64,000 bases of DNA. Origin: Acidobacteriota bacterium (GTDB lineage Bacteria > Acidobacteriota > Terriglobia > Acidiferrales > UBA7541). The position numbers and the translations under genes are program-made. Positions 36,513 to 45,668 of this stretch are shown here, piece after piece. How positions within the stretch are numbered: position 1 is the first letter of the stretch; the number at the start of each line of letters is the position of its first letter. The notes beneath the pieces are model-generated. The model did not search any database. It was given only the letters and a program-made list of their open reading frames with translations, and had not been told where the DNA came from. Location of the stretch: positions 99,859 to 163,858 of the forward strand of contig JABCZR010000011.1 in the NCBI GenBank assembly GCA_013289585.1. Direction: 5' to 3'.

Positions 36513-39509
36513 TCAGCCGCCTATGGTTTCTTCATGCGCCGGACAGATGGGCTTATAGGCGCAAGTGCGGCAGATGAATCCCGGCTTGGCAGAGAATTCG
36601 CCCGCGCGAATATCAGCAGCGGTTTCCTGGACCACGCGCAACGCCTCATCGAGCTGTTTCGCATCGCGAGTGGTTTCTTGCCGCTGGTTATCCAGCAAGT
36701 AGTGGAAAACCAGGCGCACGGGATTCCACTCAAGAATCTCTTTCGTGGCAATCGCGTAGATGCTCAGTTGCAGGTCTTTTTTCGCGTCCGCGTCTTTTTT
36801 GGCTTTGCCCGTCTTGTAATCCACGATTTCCACGTCGATCGACTTGGTGGCCGAGCGGCCAACGCGTTCCAGTGAATTAATCTGGTCGATGCGGCCTTTC
36901 AAGACCACATTATTCTCGACCGGCAGCTCGAAATTCTTTTCCAGCTCCAGCACAAGCAGCGGCTGCTCCAACACAATTTGGTGAAAGACGCGCAGTTGTT
37001 CCAGCCCGTCCTTTTTGTATTCCCCTTCCTGATAATCGTCTTCGAAGCCCACCGCGGACCATTCGGTTTCGAAAATCCGCTGCACTTCGTCGAAAGGAAG
37101 ACGGTTGCCTTTCTTGAACTCCGCCATCATGCGCCGGATGGTGCCGTGTATCACGCGCCCAAAAGTCAGCGTGGCCTTTGGGCCTTCCTGTAAAGACCAA
37201 AGGGAGGAGAACAGGTAGCGCTGCGGGCACGTCCGGTAGCTCTGCACCGCGGAAGGATGCAGTTGCAGCGGTTCCGGCGACGGCGGGTGAAAAGTCTCCG
37301 CCCAATCGGCGATGCGCGAGAAAATTTTGGGCAAGCCGCCCGGCGGAGCAAAGAGCGGACTCTGCAGGATTACCGCGTCCTTATCTTCCGTCGCGGCGGC
37401 CGGCACCCCCGCAACCTTGGGAGCCAGTTGCAGAACATCGCGGCGCTTGATGGCCGGATCCATGAGGATGTCTTCAATGAACGGCGGCACCTTTGCTTTT
37501 CTCTCCGCCAGCGAAGTGATCGTCAGCCGGTCCTGCGCGCGCGTCAGCGCAACGTAGTACAACCGGCGCTCCTCCTGATGATGAAAATGTTCCTCGGGCG
37601 CGCCTTCTTTCATCAGCCGGGCGGGGAATTCAAACACGTGGGAGCGTTCCGGCTGCGGGAACTTGTTCTTGTTTACACGCAGCACAAAAACGTGCGAAAA
37701 CTCCAGGCCCTTGGCGCCGTGAACGGTCATCAATTGAACCGCGTCGCCCGGCACATCTTCGTCCAGGGAAATGATGCCACCGGCCTGGTCGAAATATTCG
37801 AGGTATTCGACGAACTCCGGCAGTCCGCGCGTCTCGCTCTTCGGTTCCCAGGCTTTCACGAATTCGGGCAAGCGTTTCACGTAGGCGCGGTCTTGCTCCG
37901 AAGCGCGAGCGTAGATTTCCAGCCATTCGAGTAGGCCGGCCAGAATTTCCGCCGCCGTGCGCCGCGGCATGGTCTTGCGCTGCTCGGACAAAAAATTCAG
38001 CAGCTCCGTCAAGTCGTTGGCCGCTGGTTCGAACGGCAGGCTTGCCTGCTTGTTCTGCAGTTCGTCGTAAATTTTCTTGCGGCTCTTGCGCGCGCGCTCC
38101 GCGTAGCGCACCAGATCCGCAGGCGCCAGCCGCCACGCTGGTGCCGCCAGGACGCGCGCGGCGGCAATGTCATCGTACGGTTTGGCGATCAGGCGGAGAT
38201 AGGCGATCAGGTCCTTGACCAGCGGATGCTCCAGGATGGAAAGCCTGGAGATGACAAAAGGAATCTTGCGCTGCGACAGCTCCGTCACTAGCGCATCGCG
38301 ATGATTGTGCGCGCGGTAAAGCACGGCGAAATCGCGCCAGCGGCGTCCCGCGCGGTGGATGCGTTCGATTTCCTTGGCCACCCAGCGGGCTTCGTCTTCG
38401 ATTTCCGCGAGTTCCACGATGCGAATCTTTTCGCCCTCGGCCCGGTTGGTAGTGAGCACCTTTTTTGGGAAGTCCGCGCTTACCGTGTTCATGCCGATCA
38501 CCTGGCTGGCCACGCGCAAGATGTTCGGTGTGGAGCGGTAGTTTTCCGTGAGGGTGACACGGAACGGCGTGGAATCGTCGCCTTCGCGCCATCCCGCGAA
38601 ACGTTCCAGGAAAAGTTTGAAGCTGCCGAAAGACGCGCCGCGGAAGCGATAGATGGCTTGGTCGTTGTCCCCGACGGCGAAGATGTTTTTCCTTTCGTCG
38701 GCCAGCAGCTCCAGCAGGCGCAGTTGCGCGATATTGGTGTCCTGAAATTCGTCCACCAGAATGTAGCGGTAACGGTTTTGCTGTGTGGCGCGAAGGGTAG
38801 CCTCGCGCTCGAGAAGTTCCACCGCGCCGGTGATCAGCGAACCGAATGACGAACGTTTTTTCTCTAGCAGCAATTCTTCGCTGGCTTTGTACGCCCGCGC
38901 GATTTCCCGTTCGCGCGCCACCGTTTCTTCGCGTTCGCCAAGTGTGTCCGCGTCGAGTTGCGCGCGCTCAGCTTCCAGTTCGGCGGCGAGCTGTTCCGCA
39001 TAGCGTTGATAGTCGCTGGAAGAAACCAGTTCATCCTGGCAGCGCGAAAAAAACTCAATGAAGTCGCTCAGGAACTGGCCGGGCTCGGCCAGCCGCCGGT
39101 AGCGGTCGAGTTGGAGGCGGTTCAAATTGCGCCGCAGAAGAATCCAGTGGTCAACTTTGTCGAGCATCACGTGGTCGGAATCGACGTCTTTGAGCAACGA
39201 CTCGCAGAAGGCGTGAAAAGTCTTGAGCGTAACGTCTTTGGCTCGCTCCCCCGCCGCCTTCACCACACGGGATTTCATTTCCGCCGCCGCTTTATCTGTA
39301 AATGTCAGGCCCAGGATGTTTTCCCCGGTCAGCGACGAATCCGACTCCAGCAAGTGCCGTATGCGTTCGGTAATGACTCGCGTTTTTCCCGTTCCCGCGC
39401 CGGCAATCACCAGCAGCGGCCCTTCGCCGTGCGTGATCGCCCGTTTCTGTGCCGCATTCAGCTTCAGCCCGCTCTCGCCAGGCGGCTCCATGTCAAACAA
39501 CGTTGCCAT
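36513..39509 (-). CDS. UvrD/PcrA-type DNA helicase fused to a PD-(D/E)XK nuclease (AddA-like)
   Basis: 998 residues. Helicase motifs: LLVIAGAGTGKTRVITERI (Walker A), LVDEFQDTN, GDNDQAIYRFRGA, TENYRSTPNILR, LMTVHGAKGLEFSHVFV and YVALTRAQDRL. The C-terminal 250 residues contain a RecB-like nuclease (VEIVDYKTGKAKKDADAKKDLQLSIYA) and cysteines CPQRYLF ... CRTCAYKPIC, which would bind an iron-sulfur cluster as in AddB/Cas4-type nucleases. It probably processes DNA ends or repairs damage. No AddB-like partner lies next to it, so it may act alone. Confidence 0.93.
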   Translation of the reverse strand: MATLFDMEPPGESGLKLNAAQKRAITHGEGPLLVIAGAGTGKTRVITERIRHLLESDSSLTGENILGLTFTDKAAAEMKSRVVKAAGERAKDVTLKTFHAFCESLLKDVDSDHVMLDKVDHWILLRRNLNRLQLDRYRRLAEPGQFLSDFIEFFSRCQDELVSSSDYQRYAEQLAAELEAERAQLDADTLGEREETVAREREIARAYKASEELLLEKKRSSFGSLITGAVELLEREATLRATQQNRYRYILVDEFQDTNIAQLRLLELLADERKNIFAVGDNDQAIYRFRGASFGSFKLFLERFAGWREGDDSTPFRVTLTENYRSTPNILRVASQVIGMNTVSADFPKKVLTTNRAEGEKIRIVELAEIEDEARWVAKEIERIHRAGRRWRDFAVLYRAHNHRDALVTELSQRKIPFVISRLSILEHPLVKDLIAYLRLIAKPYDDIAAARVLAAPAWRLAPADLVRYAERARKSRKKIYDELQNKQASLPFEPAANDLTELLNFLSEQRKTMPRRTAAEILAGLLEWLEIYARASEQDRAYVKRLPEFVKAWEPKSETRGLPEFVEYLEYFDQAGGIISLDEDVPGDAVQLMTVHGAKGLEFSHVFVLRVNKNKFPQPERSHVFEFPARLMKEGAPEEHFHHQEERRLYYVALTRAQDRLTITSLAERKAKVPPFIEDILMDPAIKRRDVLQLAPKVAGVPAAATEDKDAVILQSPLFAPPGGLPKIFSRIADWAETFHPPSPEPLQLHPSAVQSYRTCPQRYLFSSLWSLQEGPKATLTFGRVIHGTIRRMMAEFKKGNRLPFDEVQRIFETEWSAVGFEDDYQEGEYKKDGLEQLRVFHQIVLEQPLLVLELEKNFELPVENNVVLKGRIDQINSLERVGRSATKSIDVEIVDYKTGKAKKDADAKKDLQLSIYAIATKEILEWNPVRLVFHYLLDNQRQETTRDAKQLDEALRVVQETAADIRAGEFSAKPGFICRTCAYKPICPAHEETIGG

Positions 39510-39577
39510 CGTTCAAGAAGGGTAGCGGATTTTAGAAGGAACTGGAAATCATGCTGGGTAGGTTTGAAAAATGGGGG

Positions 39578-40126
39578 CTAGCGTTGAGACTTCTCGCCGG
39601 CGGCGACTTGCCGGTTGAACTCGACCGATTTCTTTTTCGGGACGGTGAGTGTTTGCCACTTGTCTCCCGCGAAGTGCCGCGCGAGATAAACAATTTGCCC
39701 CACATGATAGGAATAGTGCGCGACCTGGCGGTTGATCGCCTGCGTCACCGAATGCGGTTCGGTGCGGATGGTAATTGTCCGCGTCAGATCCGCATCGCTC
39801 AGTGGTTCCAACGCCCCGAACAGGAGCTTCCACCCGCGTTCCCACATTTCCATAAGCTCTGCGCGCGTTTTTGGCGCATCCTCGAATTCCGTGTCGCGGT
39901 TGCGGTCGGGCTTTTCTCCGTCGGTGGTCAGAAAATCGGTCCAACGGGAGCGCATGTTTCCCGACATGTGTTTGACGATGATGGCGATGGAATTGGATTC
40001 AGCGTCGAGCGATGCGAACAGCGCATCGTCCGGGCATTGGGCTATCCCGCGCTCGGCCAGTTTCTTGTAGTACTGAAAAATAGCGATGGAATCTTTTACG
40101 TACGAAGTGGAGAATTGGTGTGCCAT
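39578..40126 (-). CDS. DinB-fold DUF1572 protein
   Basis: 182 residues. HMSGNMRSRWTDFLTTDGEKP and the His residues in HMSGNM and QVAHYSYHVGQIVYLARHF match the metal-binding pattern of DUF1572/DinB-like four-helix proteins. These are abundant in Acidobacteriota and Bacillota, some acting as thiol-dependent transferases. Substrate unknown. Divergent from a second DinB-fold gene. Confidence 0.9.
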   Translation of the reverse strand: MAHQFSTSYVKDSIAIFQYYKKLAERGIAQCPDDALFASLDAESNSIAIIVKHMSGNMRSRWTDFLTTDGEKPDRNRDTEFEDAPKTRAELMEMWERGWKLLFGALEPLSDADLTRTITIRTEPHSVTQAINRQVAHYSYHVGQIVYLARHFAGDKWQTLTVPKKKSVEFNRQVAAGEKSQR

Positions 40127-40276
40127 ACCGTGATTTTCTTCCGTTTCCGCGAACTGTCAAGCCGGGTGGCCGGAACCGCCGCAATAGGAAAGTGACCAAT
40201 TTGGAGGTTCGCGCAACTAGGCAGGGCAGAGTTCGCGAGCGGAGAAGTAGGACTCGCGGGCGGTCGGAAGAAGTCC

Positions 40277-40306
40277 TTGACAATTCGCTTTTTGTTCGCC
40301 TAGTAT
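40277..40306 (+). promoter_or_regulatory. sigma70-type promoter of the second DinB-fold gene
   Basis: TTGACA (40277-40282) and TAGTAT (40301-40306) are 18 bp apart, about 37 bp before the ATG at 40343. One of the clearest promoters in the window. Confidence 0.65.
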
Positions 40307-40342
40307 CATTGCGCCGGAATCTCATATTTTGAAAGGGAGGCT

Positions 40343-40879
40343 ATGATGACCATTGGACAATCGATGTTGCCGGAATTCGACCAGGAAATGCAGAGCACGC
40401 GGAAGGCGCTGGAACGCTGTCCGGATGAAAATTGGAATTGGAAGCCGCACGAGAAGTCGGGCACGCTGGGATGGCTCGCGGCGCACGTGGGCACGGTTCC
40501 CGAATGGATTGCCATGACGATTAATACGCGCGAGCTGGATTATGCGCCGGTTGGCGGGCCTTCCTATGAGCCGCCGAAAATCACCAACCGCAAGGAGTTG
40601 CTCGCGGCGTTTGACAAGGCTGCCGCCGAAGCGCGTGCCGCGCTTGCCGGCGTCAGCGATGCCGAGATCATGAAGGAGTGGACGCTCCTCGCGGGCGGAC
40701 AAAAGATTTTCTCGATGCCGCGGGTCGCATGCCTTCGCGGGATGTGCCTTAATCACCTTTACCATCACCGCGGGCAGCTCACGGTGTACTTCCGCCTGCT
40801 TGGCGTACCTGTTCCAGGGCTTTACGGGCCCAGCGCGGATGAAGGCATGCCGGGAACAGCCGAAGCTGCTGCGAATTAA
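40343..40879 (+). CDS. DinB-family protein
   Basis: 178 residues, ATG at 40343 after GGGAGG. TLGWLAAHVGTVPEWIAMTI supplies the first His and LNHLYHHRGQLTVYFRLLG the other two, the usual DinB metal triad. GVPVPGLYGPSADE is the typical C-terminal phrase. DinB-fold proteins are metal-dependent, often thiol-linked enzymes; the substrate is unknown. Same superfamily as, but not closely similar to, the divergent DUF1572 protein. Confidence 0.92.
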   Translation: MMTIGQSMLPEFDQEMQSTRKALERCPDENWNWKPHEKSGTLGWLAAHVGTVPEWIAMTINTRELDYAPVGGPSYEPPKITNRKELLAAFDKAAAEARAALAGVSDAEIMKEWTLLAGGQKIFSMPRVACLRGMCLNHLYHHRGQLTVYFRLLGVPVPGLYGPSADEGMPGTAEAAAN

Positions 40880-40998
40880 GCGCTGAACGATTTGTCCGAG
40901 GGTGGAAGCCATTTCGCCCTCGGAGTTCTTACCGCCGACGCACCCTCCTTTTTTCAATCGCGGTATAATGGTGTTTGCTGGTCCTCCGGAGGCTTACC

Positions 40999-42189
40999 GT
41001 GAGCATCGAAACACCCGTCATTCTTTCCGCGGTTCGCACGCCCATTGGAAAATTTCAGGGCGGGCTTGCGGGATTTTCTGCGCCGGAACTTGGCGGCAAA
41101 ATTGTCGCGGAAGCGATTCGCCGTGCGGGGCTCGAGGGTAAGCAAGTGGACGAGGCGATTCTCGGGAACGTGGTGCAGGCGGGACTGGGGCAGAATCCGG
41201 CGCGGCAGGCGGCGCTGAAGGGCGGCTGCGATGCGCGCGTCGCGGCGATGACGATTAACAAAGTTTGCGGTTCGGGATTGAAAGCTGTGGCGCTGGCGGC
41301 GCAAGCGGTGCAGCTTGGCGAATCGGAGATCGTGGTGGCGGGTGGGATGGAGTCCATGTCGAATTGTCCGTATTTGCTGCCGCAGGCGCGCACGGGCTAC
41401 CGCATCGGTGATGGAAAACTTGTGGATTCGATGATCAATGACGGTTTGTGGGACGCGTACGAAAATTTTCACATGGGGATGACCGGCGAATTGGTCGCGG
41501 AAAAGTACGGGATCACGCGGGAGGAGCAGGACCGCTTCGCGGTGGAGAGCCATCAGAGAGCGGTACGCGCGAGGAAATCGTGTTTTTTTGAAGCACAGAT
41601 TCTGCCGATCGAAGTGCCGCAGAAAAAAGGCGATGCGATTGTGATCAAGTACGATGAATCGCCGCGCGAGGATACCTCGCTGGAAGCGCTCGCGAAGTTG
41701 AAGCCGGCATTCAAGAAAGACGGCACGGTGACCGCGGGCAACGCTCCCGGCACGAATGATGGAGCGGCGGCGCTGATTGTGACCAGCGAGCGAAATGCAT
41801 TGCGGCTCGGCAAGCAGCCCATTGCGCGCATCGTGGCGCAGGCGGTGAGCGGCGTAGAGCCGAAGTGGGTGATGATGGCGCCGGTGGAAGCCGTGGAAAA
41901 ATTGCTTACGAAAACCGGCTGGGACCGCGACAAAGATGTTGACCTCGTTGAACTGAATGAAGCGTTCGCCGTCGCGGCGATTGCGGTGACTCGACAGCTC
42001 AAACTCAATCCAGAAAAAGTAAATGTGAACGGCGGCGCGGTTGCGCTCGGTCATCCTATCGGCGCGAGCGGCGCGCGCATTCTCGTCACGCTGCTCTACG
42101 AATTGCAGCGCCGCAACCTCAAGCGCGGAATCGCTGCCCTCTGCCTCGGCGGAGGCAATGCCGTCGCCCTCGCCGTCGAACGTGTTTAA
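40999..42189 (+). CDS. acetyl-CoA C-acetyltransferase (thiolase)
   Basis: 396 residues from the GTG at 40999, which has CGGAGG six bases upstream; a TTG at 40975 is less likely. Thiolase signatures: active Cys in [48 protein letters not shown] and the second Cys in [11 protein letters not shown]. It joins or cleaves acyl-CoA in beta-oxidation or ketone-body metabolism. A 3-hydroxybutyryl-CoA dehydrogenase 8 kb downstream may act in the same pathway. TATAAT lies at 40964-40969. Confidence 0.95.
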   Translation: MSIETPVILSAVRTPIGKFQGGLAGFSAPELGGKIVAEAIRRAGLEGKQVDEAILGNVVQAGLGQNPARQAALKGGCDARVAAMTINKVCGSGLKAVALAAQAVQLGESEIVVAGGMESMSNCPYLLPQARTGYRIGDGKLVDSMINDGLWDAYENFHMGMTGELVAEKYGITREEQDRFAVESHQRAVRARKSCFFEAQILPIEVPQKKGDAIVIKYDESPREDTSLEALAKLKPAFKKDGTVTAGNAPGTNDGAAALIVTSERNALRLGKQPIARIVAQAVSGVEPKWVMMAPVEAVEKLLTKTGWDRDKDVDLVELNEAFAVAAIAVTRQLKLNPEKVNVNGGAVALGHPIGASGARILVTLLYELQRRNLKRGIAALCLGGGNAVALAVERV

Positions 42190-42208
42190 GAAAACCTAAA
42201 CCAGAAGA

Positions 42209-42850
42209 CTAGACTGAACTTTGCGCTGGAAGCAGCGCGTCTGATGATGCTTTCAGGTCGTTGCCGCAGTGGGGGCAGAATTTGTCGAGTTCGCCGACTT
42301 CGCGTTTGCATTGGGGGCAGGAGGGGTGAAGGTTGCACTTGCAATTGGGGCAGAAGTTGAAACGGGCGTTGACGGTGGTGGCACATTCGGGGCAGGGATA
42401 GGGCAGGGGCTCGCGCATCAAGAGATAGATGACCAGACCGATGAGGCCCCAAGTTGGAATGAAGATGAGCACCAAGATGGTCCAAAGGGCGGAATTCATG
42501 CCGCGGCGGCTGGCGTCGCGATTGACGTAAGCGAGCATGAAAATGAAACTGGCGAAGAACAGCGACATCAGTGTTACTAGCCCTGCGAGCGCGAGCTGGG
42601 CAAGAGCCGGATTGTCGCGGAGCTCCGGCGGAAACATGTCGTTTCCGTTGGGATTGTGCTGCTGCGAAATATTGACGCTGAGAGCGACACCCACGGCGAT
42701 CACATAGAGCACAATCACCAGGCCGACCAGCCACCGCGGAATGATGCGAAACTCGTTCCAGAAGTGGAGTTTTTCTTTTCTGCGGCGCAGTTGGTTCAAA
42801 CGTTTTCTTTCGTTGAACGATTCCGCAATCTTTTGCTGATAATCCGACAT
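42209..42850 (-). CDS. membrane protein with C-terminal double zinc ribbon
   Basis: 213 residues. A basic N-terminus, three membrane helices (WLVGLVIVLYVIAVGVALSV; LALAGLVTLMSLFFASFIFMLAY; ILVLIFIPTWGLIGLVIYLLM), then two zinc ribbons with CPEC...CPNC and CPQC...CPHC. The helical hairpin ending WTILVLIFIPTWGLIGLVIYL resembles phospholipase-D-nuclease N-terminal-like helices. Function unknown; perhaps a membrane-tethered regulator. Located just downstream of the anti-sigma gene on the same strand (28-bp gap). Confidence 0.8.
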   Translation of the reverse strand: MSDYQQKIAESFNERKRLNQLRRRKEKLHFWNEFRIIPRWLVGLVIVLYVIAVGVALSVNISQQHNPNGNDMFPPELRDNPALAQLALAGLVTLMSLFFASFIFMLAYVNRDASRRGMNSALWTILVLIFIPTWGLIGLVIYLLMREPLPYPCPECATTVNARFNFCPNCKCNLHPSCPQCKREVGELDKFCPHCGNDLKASSDALLPAQSSV

Positions 42851-42878
42851 ACCTTTCCTCTCTCTCCACTCGTTCCAG

Positions 42879-43367
42879 TTACTTGCTTTTCCGCGTTAAT
42901 TCCGACTCGCTGCTTTGGCGCATTTTTTCCATGAATACGACAATCACGAAGAAGAGCGCGGGAATGGTCCACCACAATCCGAAGCCCACCTCCCAAACCA
43001 ATTTAGGAACTCCGGTGCGCTCGCCGAACCACTGGAACAGGCGCCAAACGTAGGGAGCGCTGACGATGCCGAATGCCCAGGAAACTACGCACGCCAGCCA
43101 GAGCGCTCTTCGCTTTGGTTCGCGTTCGCGCATTTCTTGCAGCCGCAGCTGGACGCGAAATTGTGTGCGACTGGCGAGGCCGGTAGGCATGGGAATGGCC
43201 ATGGTGCGCAACCCGCGCAGGGCGTGCTCGGTGTGGCGCGCGTGATTGGCGCATTGCGCGCAGTCTTGCAAGTGTGCGCTGAGCCAATCGTGGTCGGCAG
43301 GCGAGATGCCTTCGACGCGTTCTTGCGCGATCAATTGTTCGGCGCGGTCGTGGATTTTGTCGCTCAT
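42879..43367 (-). CDS. anti-sigma factor with zinc-finger (zf-HC2-like) domain
   Basis: 162 residues. HLQDCAQCANH near residue 31 is the HxxxCxxC motif of ZAS anti-sigma factors. Two membrane helices follow (LWLACVVSWAFGIVSAPYVW; LWWTIPALFFVIVVFME). It should hold the ECF sigma factor encoded immediately upstream inactive at the membrane; the two genes overlap by 4 bp (ATGA). Confidence 0.88.
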   Translation of the reverse strand: MSDKIHDRAEQLIAQERVEGISPADHDWLSAHLQDCAQCANHARHTEHALRGLRTMAIPMPTGLASRTQFRVQLRLQEMREREPKRRALWLACVVSWAFGIVSAPYVWRLFQWFGERTGVPKLVWEVGFGLWWTIPALFFVIVVFMEKMRQSSESELTRKSK

Positions 43368-43930
43368 GATGCGGCGCCTCCCTGAAGTCGGCCGCGCAAG
43401 GCGTCAAGACCGCGGTAGAGGCGCGATTTTACCGTGGAGATGGGAACGCTGAGGACGCCGGCCATTTCTTCGATCTGCAATTCTTCCTGGAAGCGGAGGA
43501 CGAGAACTTCGCGATAGATCGCGGGGATCTGGCTCATCGAGGCCTGAACGTTTTCTTCGCTTTCCTGGCTCAACACCTGCTGGAGAGGAGAAGGCTCTTT
43601 TTCGTTGGCGAATTGGAGGGGATGTTCCTGCTCGGGATCGGTGAGCGAGTCCAGGCTCTGCGCTTTCTTGGAACGCTGCCAGTCGATGACCAGGTGGCGG
43701 GCGATGGCGAAGAGCCAAGCTTCAAATTTGGATTTGCCGTCGTACTGGTGGCCGCGCTCGAGGACGCGGATCCAGGTTTCCTGGAAAAAGTCCTCGGCGC
43801 GCTCCTTGCTTCCGGTGATGTAGACCAGGTAACGGAAGAGGCGGTATTGATACAGCTCAATGAGGTGATCGAGCAGATCAGGGTCGCGCTTCTGCAAGCC
43901 GCGGGCGATGGACTTGGCTTCATCGGCCAT
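43364..43930 (-). CDS. ECF-type RNA polymerase sigma factor
   Basis: 188 residues from the ATG at 43930 (MADEAKSIARGLQKRDPDLL); an ATG 20 codons upstream is possible. Region 2 contains YRLFRYLVYITGSKERAEDFFQETWIRVLE and KFEAWLFAIARHLVIDWQR. Region 4 contains IPAIYREVLVLRFQEELQIEEMAGVLSVPISTVKSRLYRGLDALRGRL. It directs transcription of a stress or envelope regulon. Overlaps its anti-sigma gene. Confidence 0.95.
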   Translation of the reverse strand: MADEAKSIARGLQKRDPDLLDHLIELYQYRLFRYLVYITGSKERAEDFFQETWIRVLERGHQYDGKSKFEAWLFAIARHLVIDWQRSKKAQSLDSLTDPEQEHPLQFANEKEPSPLQQVLSQESEENVQASMSQIPAIYREVLVLRFQEELQIEEMAGVLSVPISTVKSRLYRGLDALRGRLQGGAAS

Positions 43931-44182
43931 CAGCGTAGAGAAGAGGGTGGCTGAGCGGTTTGCGGTCAGGCATGAGGTCGTGGCGGACATTCTAATGGTA
44001 ATACGGGCTTGGGTGGCGAAAAGACGCAGGGAGCAGAGATCAGAGATCAGAGAACAGTGAACAGTGAACAGAGATCAGATGGCATTCGCGTTGAACGGCT
44101 ATAAGTCCGGACTTAGCAAGCTGCCTCACCCCCTATTTTCTGCAAGTGTTGCATCTAAAGGACTTAGATTTCCATTAAGTGG

Positions 44183-44228
44183 TTTAGAATCAATAGATAC
44201 GGGATGGTGTATATGTGTTGATTCTAAA
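44183..44228 (+). repeat. perfect 11-bp inverted repeat next to a ribosome site, in AT-rich gap
   Basis: TTTAGAATCAA and TTGATTCTAAA are separated by 24 bp and followed at once by GGAG and an ATG at 44239. The gap 43991-44264 is more AT-rich than its surroundings and also holds short direct repeats (GAGATCAGA, GAACAGT) at about 44035-44077. No secure gene uses the ATG (see rejected items). Confidence 0.5.
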
Positions 44229-44264
44229 GGAGTTTGCTATGGCTAAATTGTTCGATGGAGGCGC

Positions 44265-45257
44265 CTACGAACGGGGAGCGGGAGAGCCTGACTCCTCCCG
44301 ACTGGATCGGGAATTCCGAGGTGACCTACCGGTGGGGGTTGAGGCGGGTTCGATGGCGGGGCGGAGAGGGGTGAGGTTGGAGAAGGTGCGGGGGCAGAGG
44401 AAAAAGCGGATTCCTTGCTGCGCTCGGAATGACAATTCACAGGCGGTGCCGCCGATTGAGGAGGGTTCAACGGCCGGGTGGAGGCGGGTTGTGGGTTTGG
44501 TTGGACATGCGGGCCGGGCTGAAGCCCGGCGGCTACATTTAAGGGAGGAGGCGTTGAAGCGGTCGGGGGCGGCATGGGAGCGGGTTGGTGGGTGACGGAG
44601 GAAGAAGAAGCAGATCCCTCCTCCATTCGCAAAAGGCGCGATAGGGTTCGGGATGACAGGGGTGGAGATTGGCGGCGCGGCGGGTTGAGGGGCAGGAACT
44701 GCACCGGTCTGAAGTCCGGCCACTGCGGGTGCCTGAGCCGGGGATTGATTGGGGGCGGGGGCGGGTGGGAAGAGGTAATCGTGGTTGCCGTTGACCGAAT
44801 TGGCGATGGCGTTGCGCCAGCCGTTGGTGCCGAAGGCGTTGATGTATTCCTGCTGGGCGAGGCGGATGGTCTGGAGAAGAGTTTGGGCGAGGTAGGCGAT
44901 GGTGCGGGCGGTTCTGGGTTTTATATCGCCGCGAACGACGGCGGGGATGAGGCGGGCGAGGGCGGCGCTGAGATCGTTGGCGGAGAGGTAGTCGGCGGAA
45001 AAGAAGTTGGCCAGGTCTTTGCCGATGGCTTCGGCGGTGCGGCCGCGGGCTTCTTTTTGGGCATGGTCGAAGCAGAAGTGAGGAAGGTTGCCGGTGCGCG
45101 GGGTGCGGCAGCGGCGGCCATCGGAGAACGTGAATAAACACAGGGGTGCGTGGTCGTTTTTATGCGCGACCCCAGAGCGGTTGTTCTTACGGGCGGCCGC
45201 AAAGCGGATATTCTTACCGGTGGCCGCAGAGCGACCGACTTTATTGCGTGAGGACAT
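44265..45257 (-). CDS. acidobacterial protein with Cys/His N-terminus and REP-derived C-terminal half
   Basis: 330 residues from the ATG at 45257 (AAGGAGA upstream). The first 190 residues look like a conserved acidobacterial family: LCLFTFSDGRRCRTPR, HFCFDHAQKEARGRTAEAIGKDLANFFSADYLSANDLSAALARLIPAVVRGDIKPRTARTIAYLAQTLLQTI. CxFxFxxGxxC...C..H suggests a small zinc site. After NHDYLFPPAP the sequence becomes Pro/Ser/Arg-rich and is made of REP-like elements read in frame (for example HSERSKESAFSS-like and SFRAQQGIRFF phrases). The real protein may be shorter, or its C-terminus has grown by repeat insertion. Confidence 0.7.
   Translation of the reverse strand: MSSRNKVGRSAATGKNIRFAAARKNNRSGVAHKNDHAPLCLFTFSDGRRCRTPRTGNLPHFCFDHAQKEARGRTAEAIGKDLANFFSADYLSANDLSAALARLIPAVVRGDIKPRTARTIAYLAQTLLQTIRLAQQEYINAFGTNGWRNAIANSVNGNHDYLFPPAPAPNQSPAQAPAVAGLQTGAVPAPQPAAPPISTPVIPNPIAPFANGGGICFFFLRHPPTRSHAAPDRFNASSLKCSRRASARPACPTKPTTRLHPAVEPSSIGGTACELSFRAQQGIRFFLCPRTFSNLTPLRPAIEPASTPTGRSPRNSRSSREESGSPAPRS
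44406..44735. repeat. group of REP-like palindromic elements within a coding region
   Basis: 44506-44542 contains GGCCGGGCTGAAGCCCGGC, a palindrome. 44702-44735 has the related GGTCTGAAGTCCGGCC. 44406-44434 (ATTCCTTGCTGCGCTCGGAA) and 44611-44660 (ending TCGGGATGACAGG) are two versions of another dispersed repeat. All lie in the 3' half of the gene at 44265-45257. Confidence 0.6.
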
Positions 45258-45301
45258 AAAAGTCTCCTTAGAGTTTGAGTTTGGGATTAGTGACGGGAAA
45301 A

Positions 45302-45373
45302 AGCGCAGGCAGGAATGCCTGCGCCACAACAGAGCCGAAAACAGAAACGCCCCGGCAAGGCCGGGGCGCAGTG
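45302..45373. repeat. REP-like palindrome and GC-rich hairpin upstream of the REP-mosaic gene
   Basis: GCGCAGGCAGGAATGCCTGCGC (45303-45324) is a nearly perfect palindrome of dispersed-repeat type. GCCCCGGC-AAG-GCCGGGGC (45351-45369) forms a stable hairpin. The gap 45258-45668 otherwise holds only a doubtful small frame and a duplicated AAACGCGGTCA. Confidence 0.55.
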
Positions 45374-45668
45374 GTCAACAGAGATATTGTACCACGATGA
45401 TAATGGGAGGCAAATTAAAAATCAGGGGCAAGAGAAAGAAGAGTCAAAGGCCCCACCCTTGCCCCGGTAAAATTCACCGGGATGCAAACGAGGCACATGA
45501 AACAAGACCCGCAAGGAAAGGCCCGCAACGGCGTTTCTCGGAATTTAAACGCGGTCACCAGCGCGGAAGTTTCGATCTCAAACGCGGTCAACCGGCCCGC
45601 ACTTACATTGGATCAAGAGACTTGCTTTTGTATTAGCACTGCGATACGTAAGAGCTACGGAAAGGGCC

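Noticed and set aside
44239..44595. Forward frame starting MAKLFDGGAYERG after a good ribosome site
   Set aside because: It runs antisense through the REP-like repeats of the 44265-45257 gene and loses protein character after about 20 residues. Kept only as a note with the hairpin.
44574..45137. Forward Gly-rich frame
   Set aside because: Antisense shadow of the acidobacterial gene; the Gly richness reflects Ala/Pro codons on the other strand.
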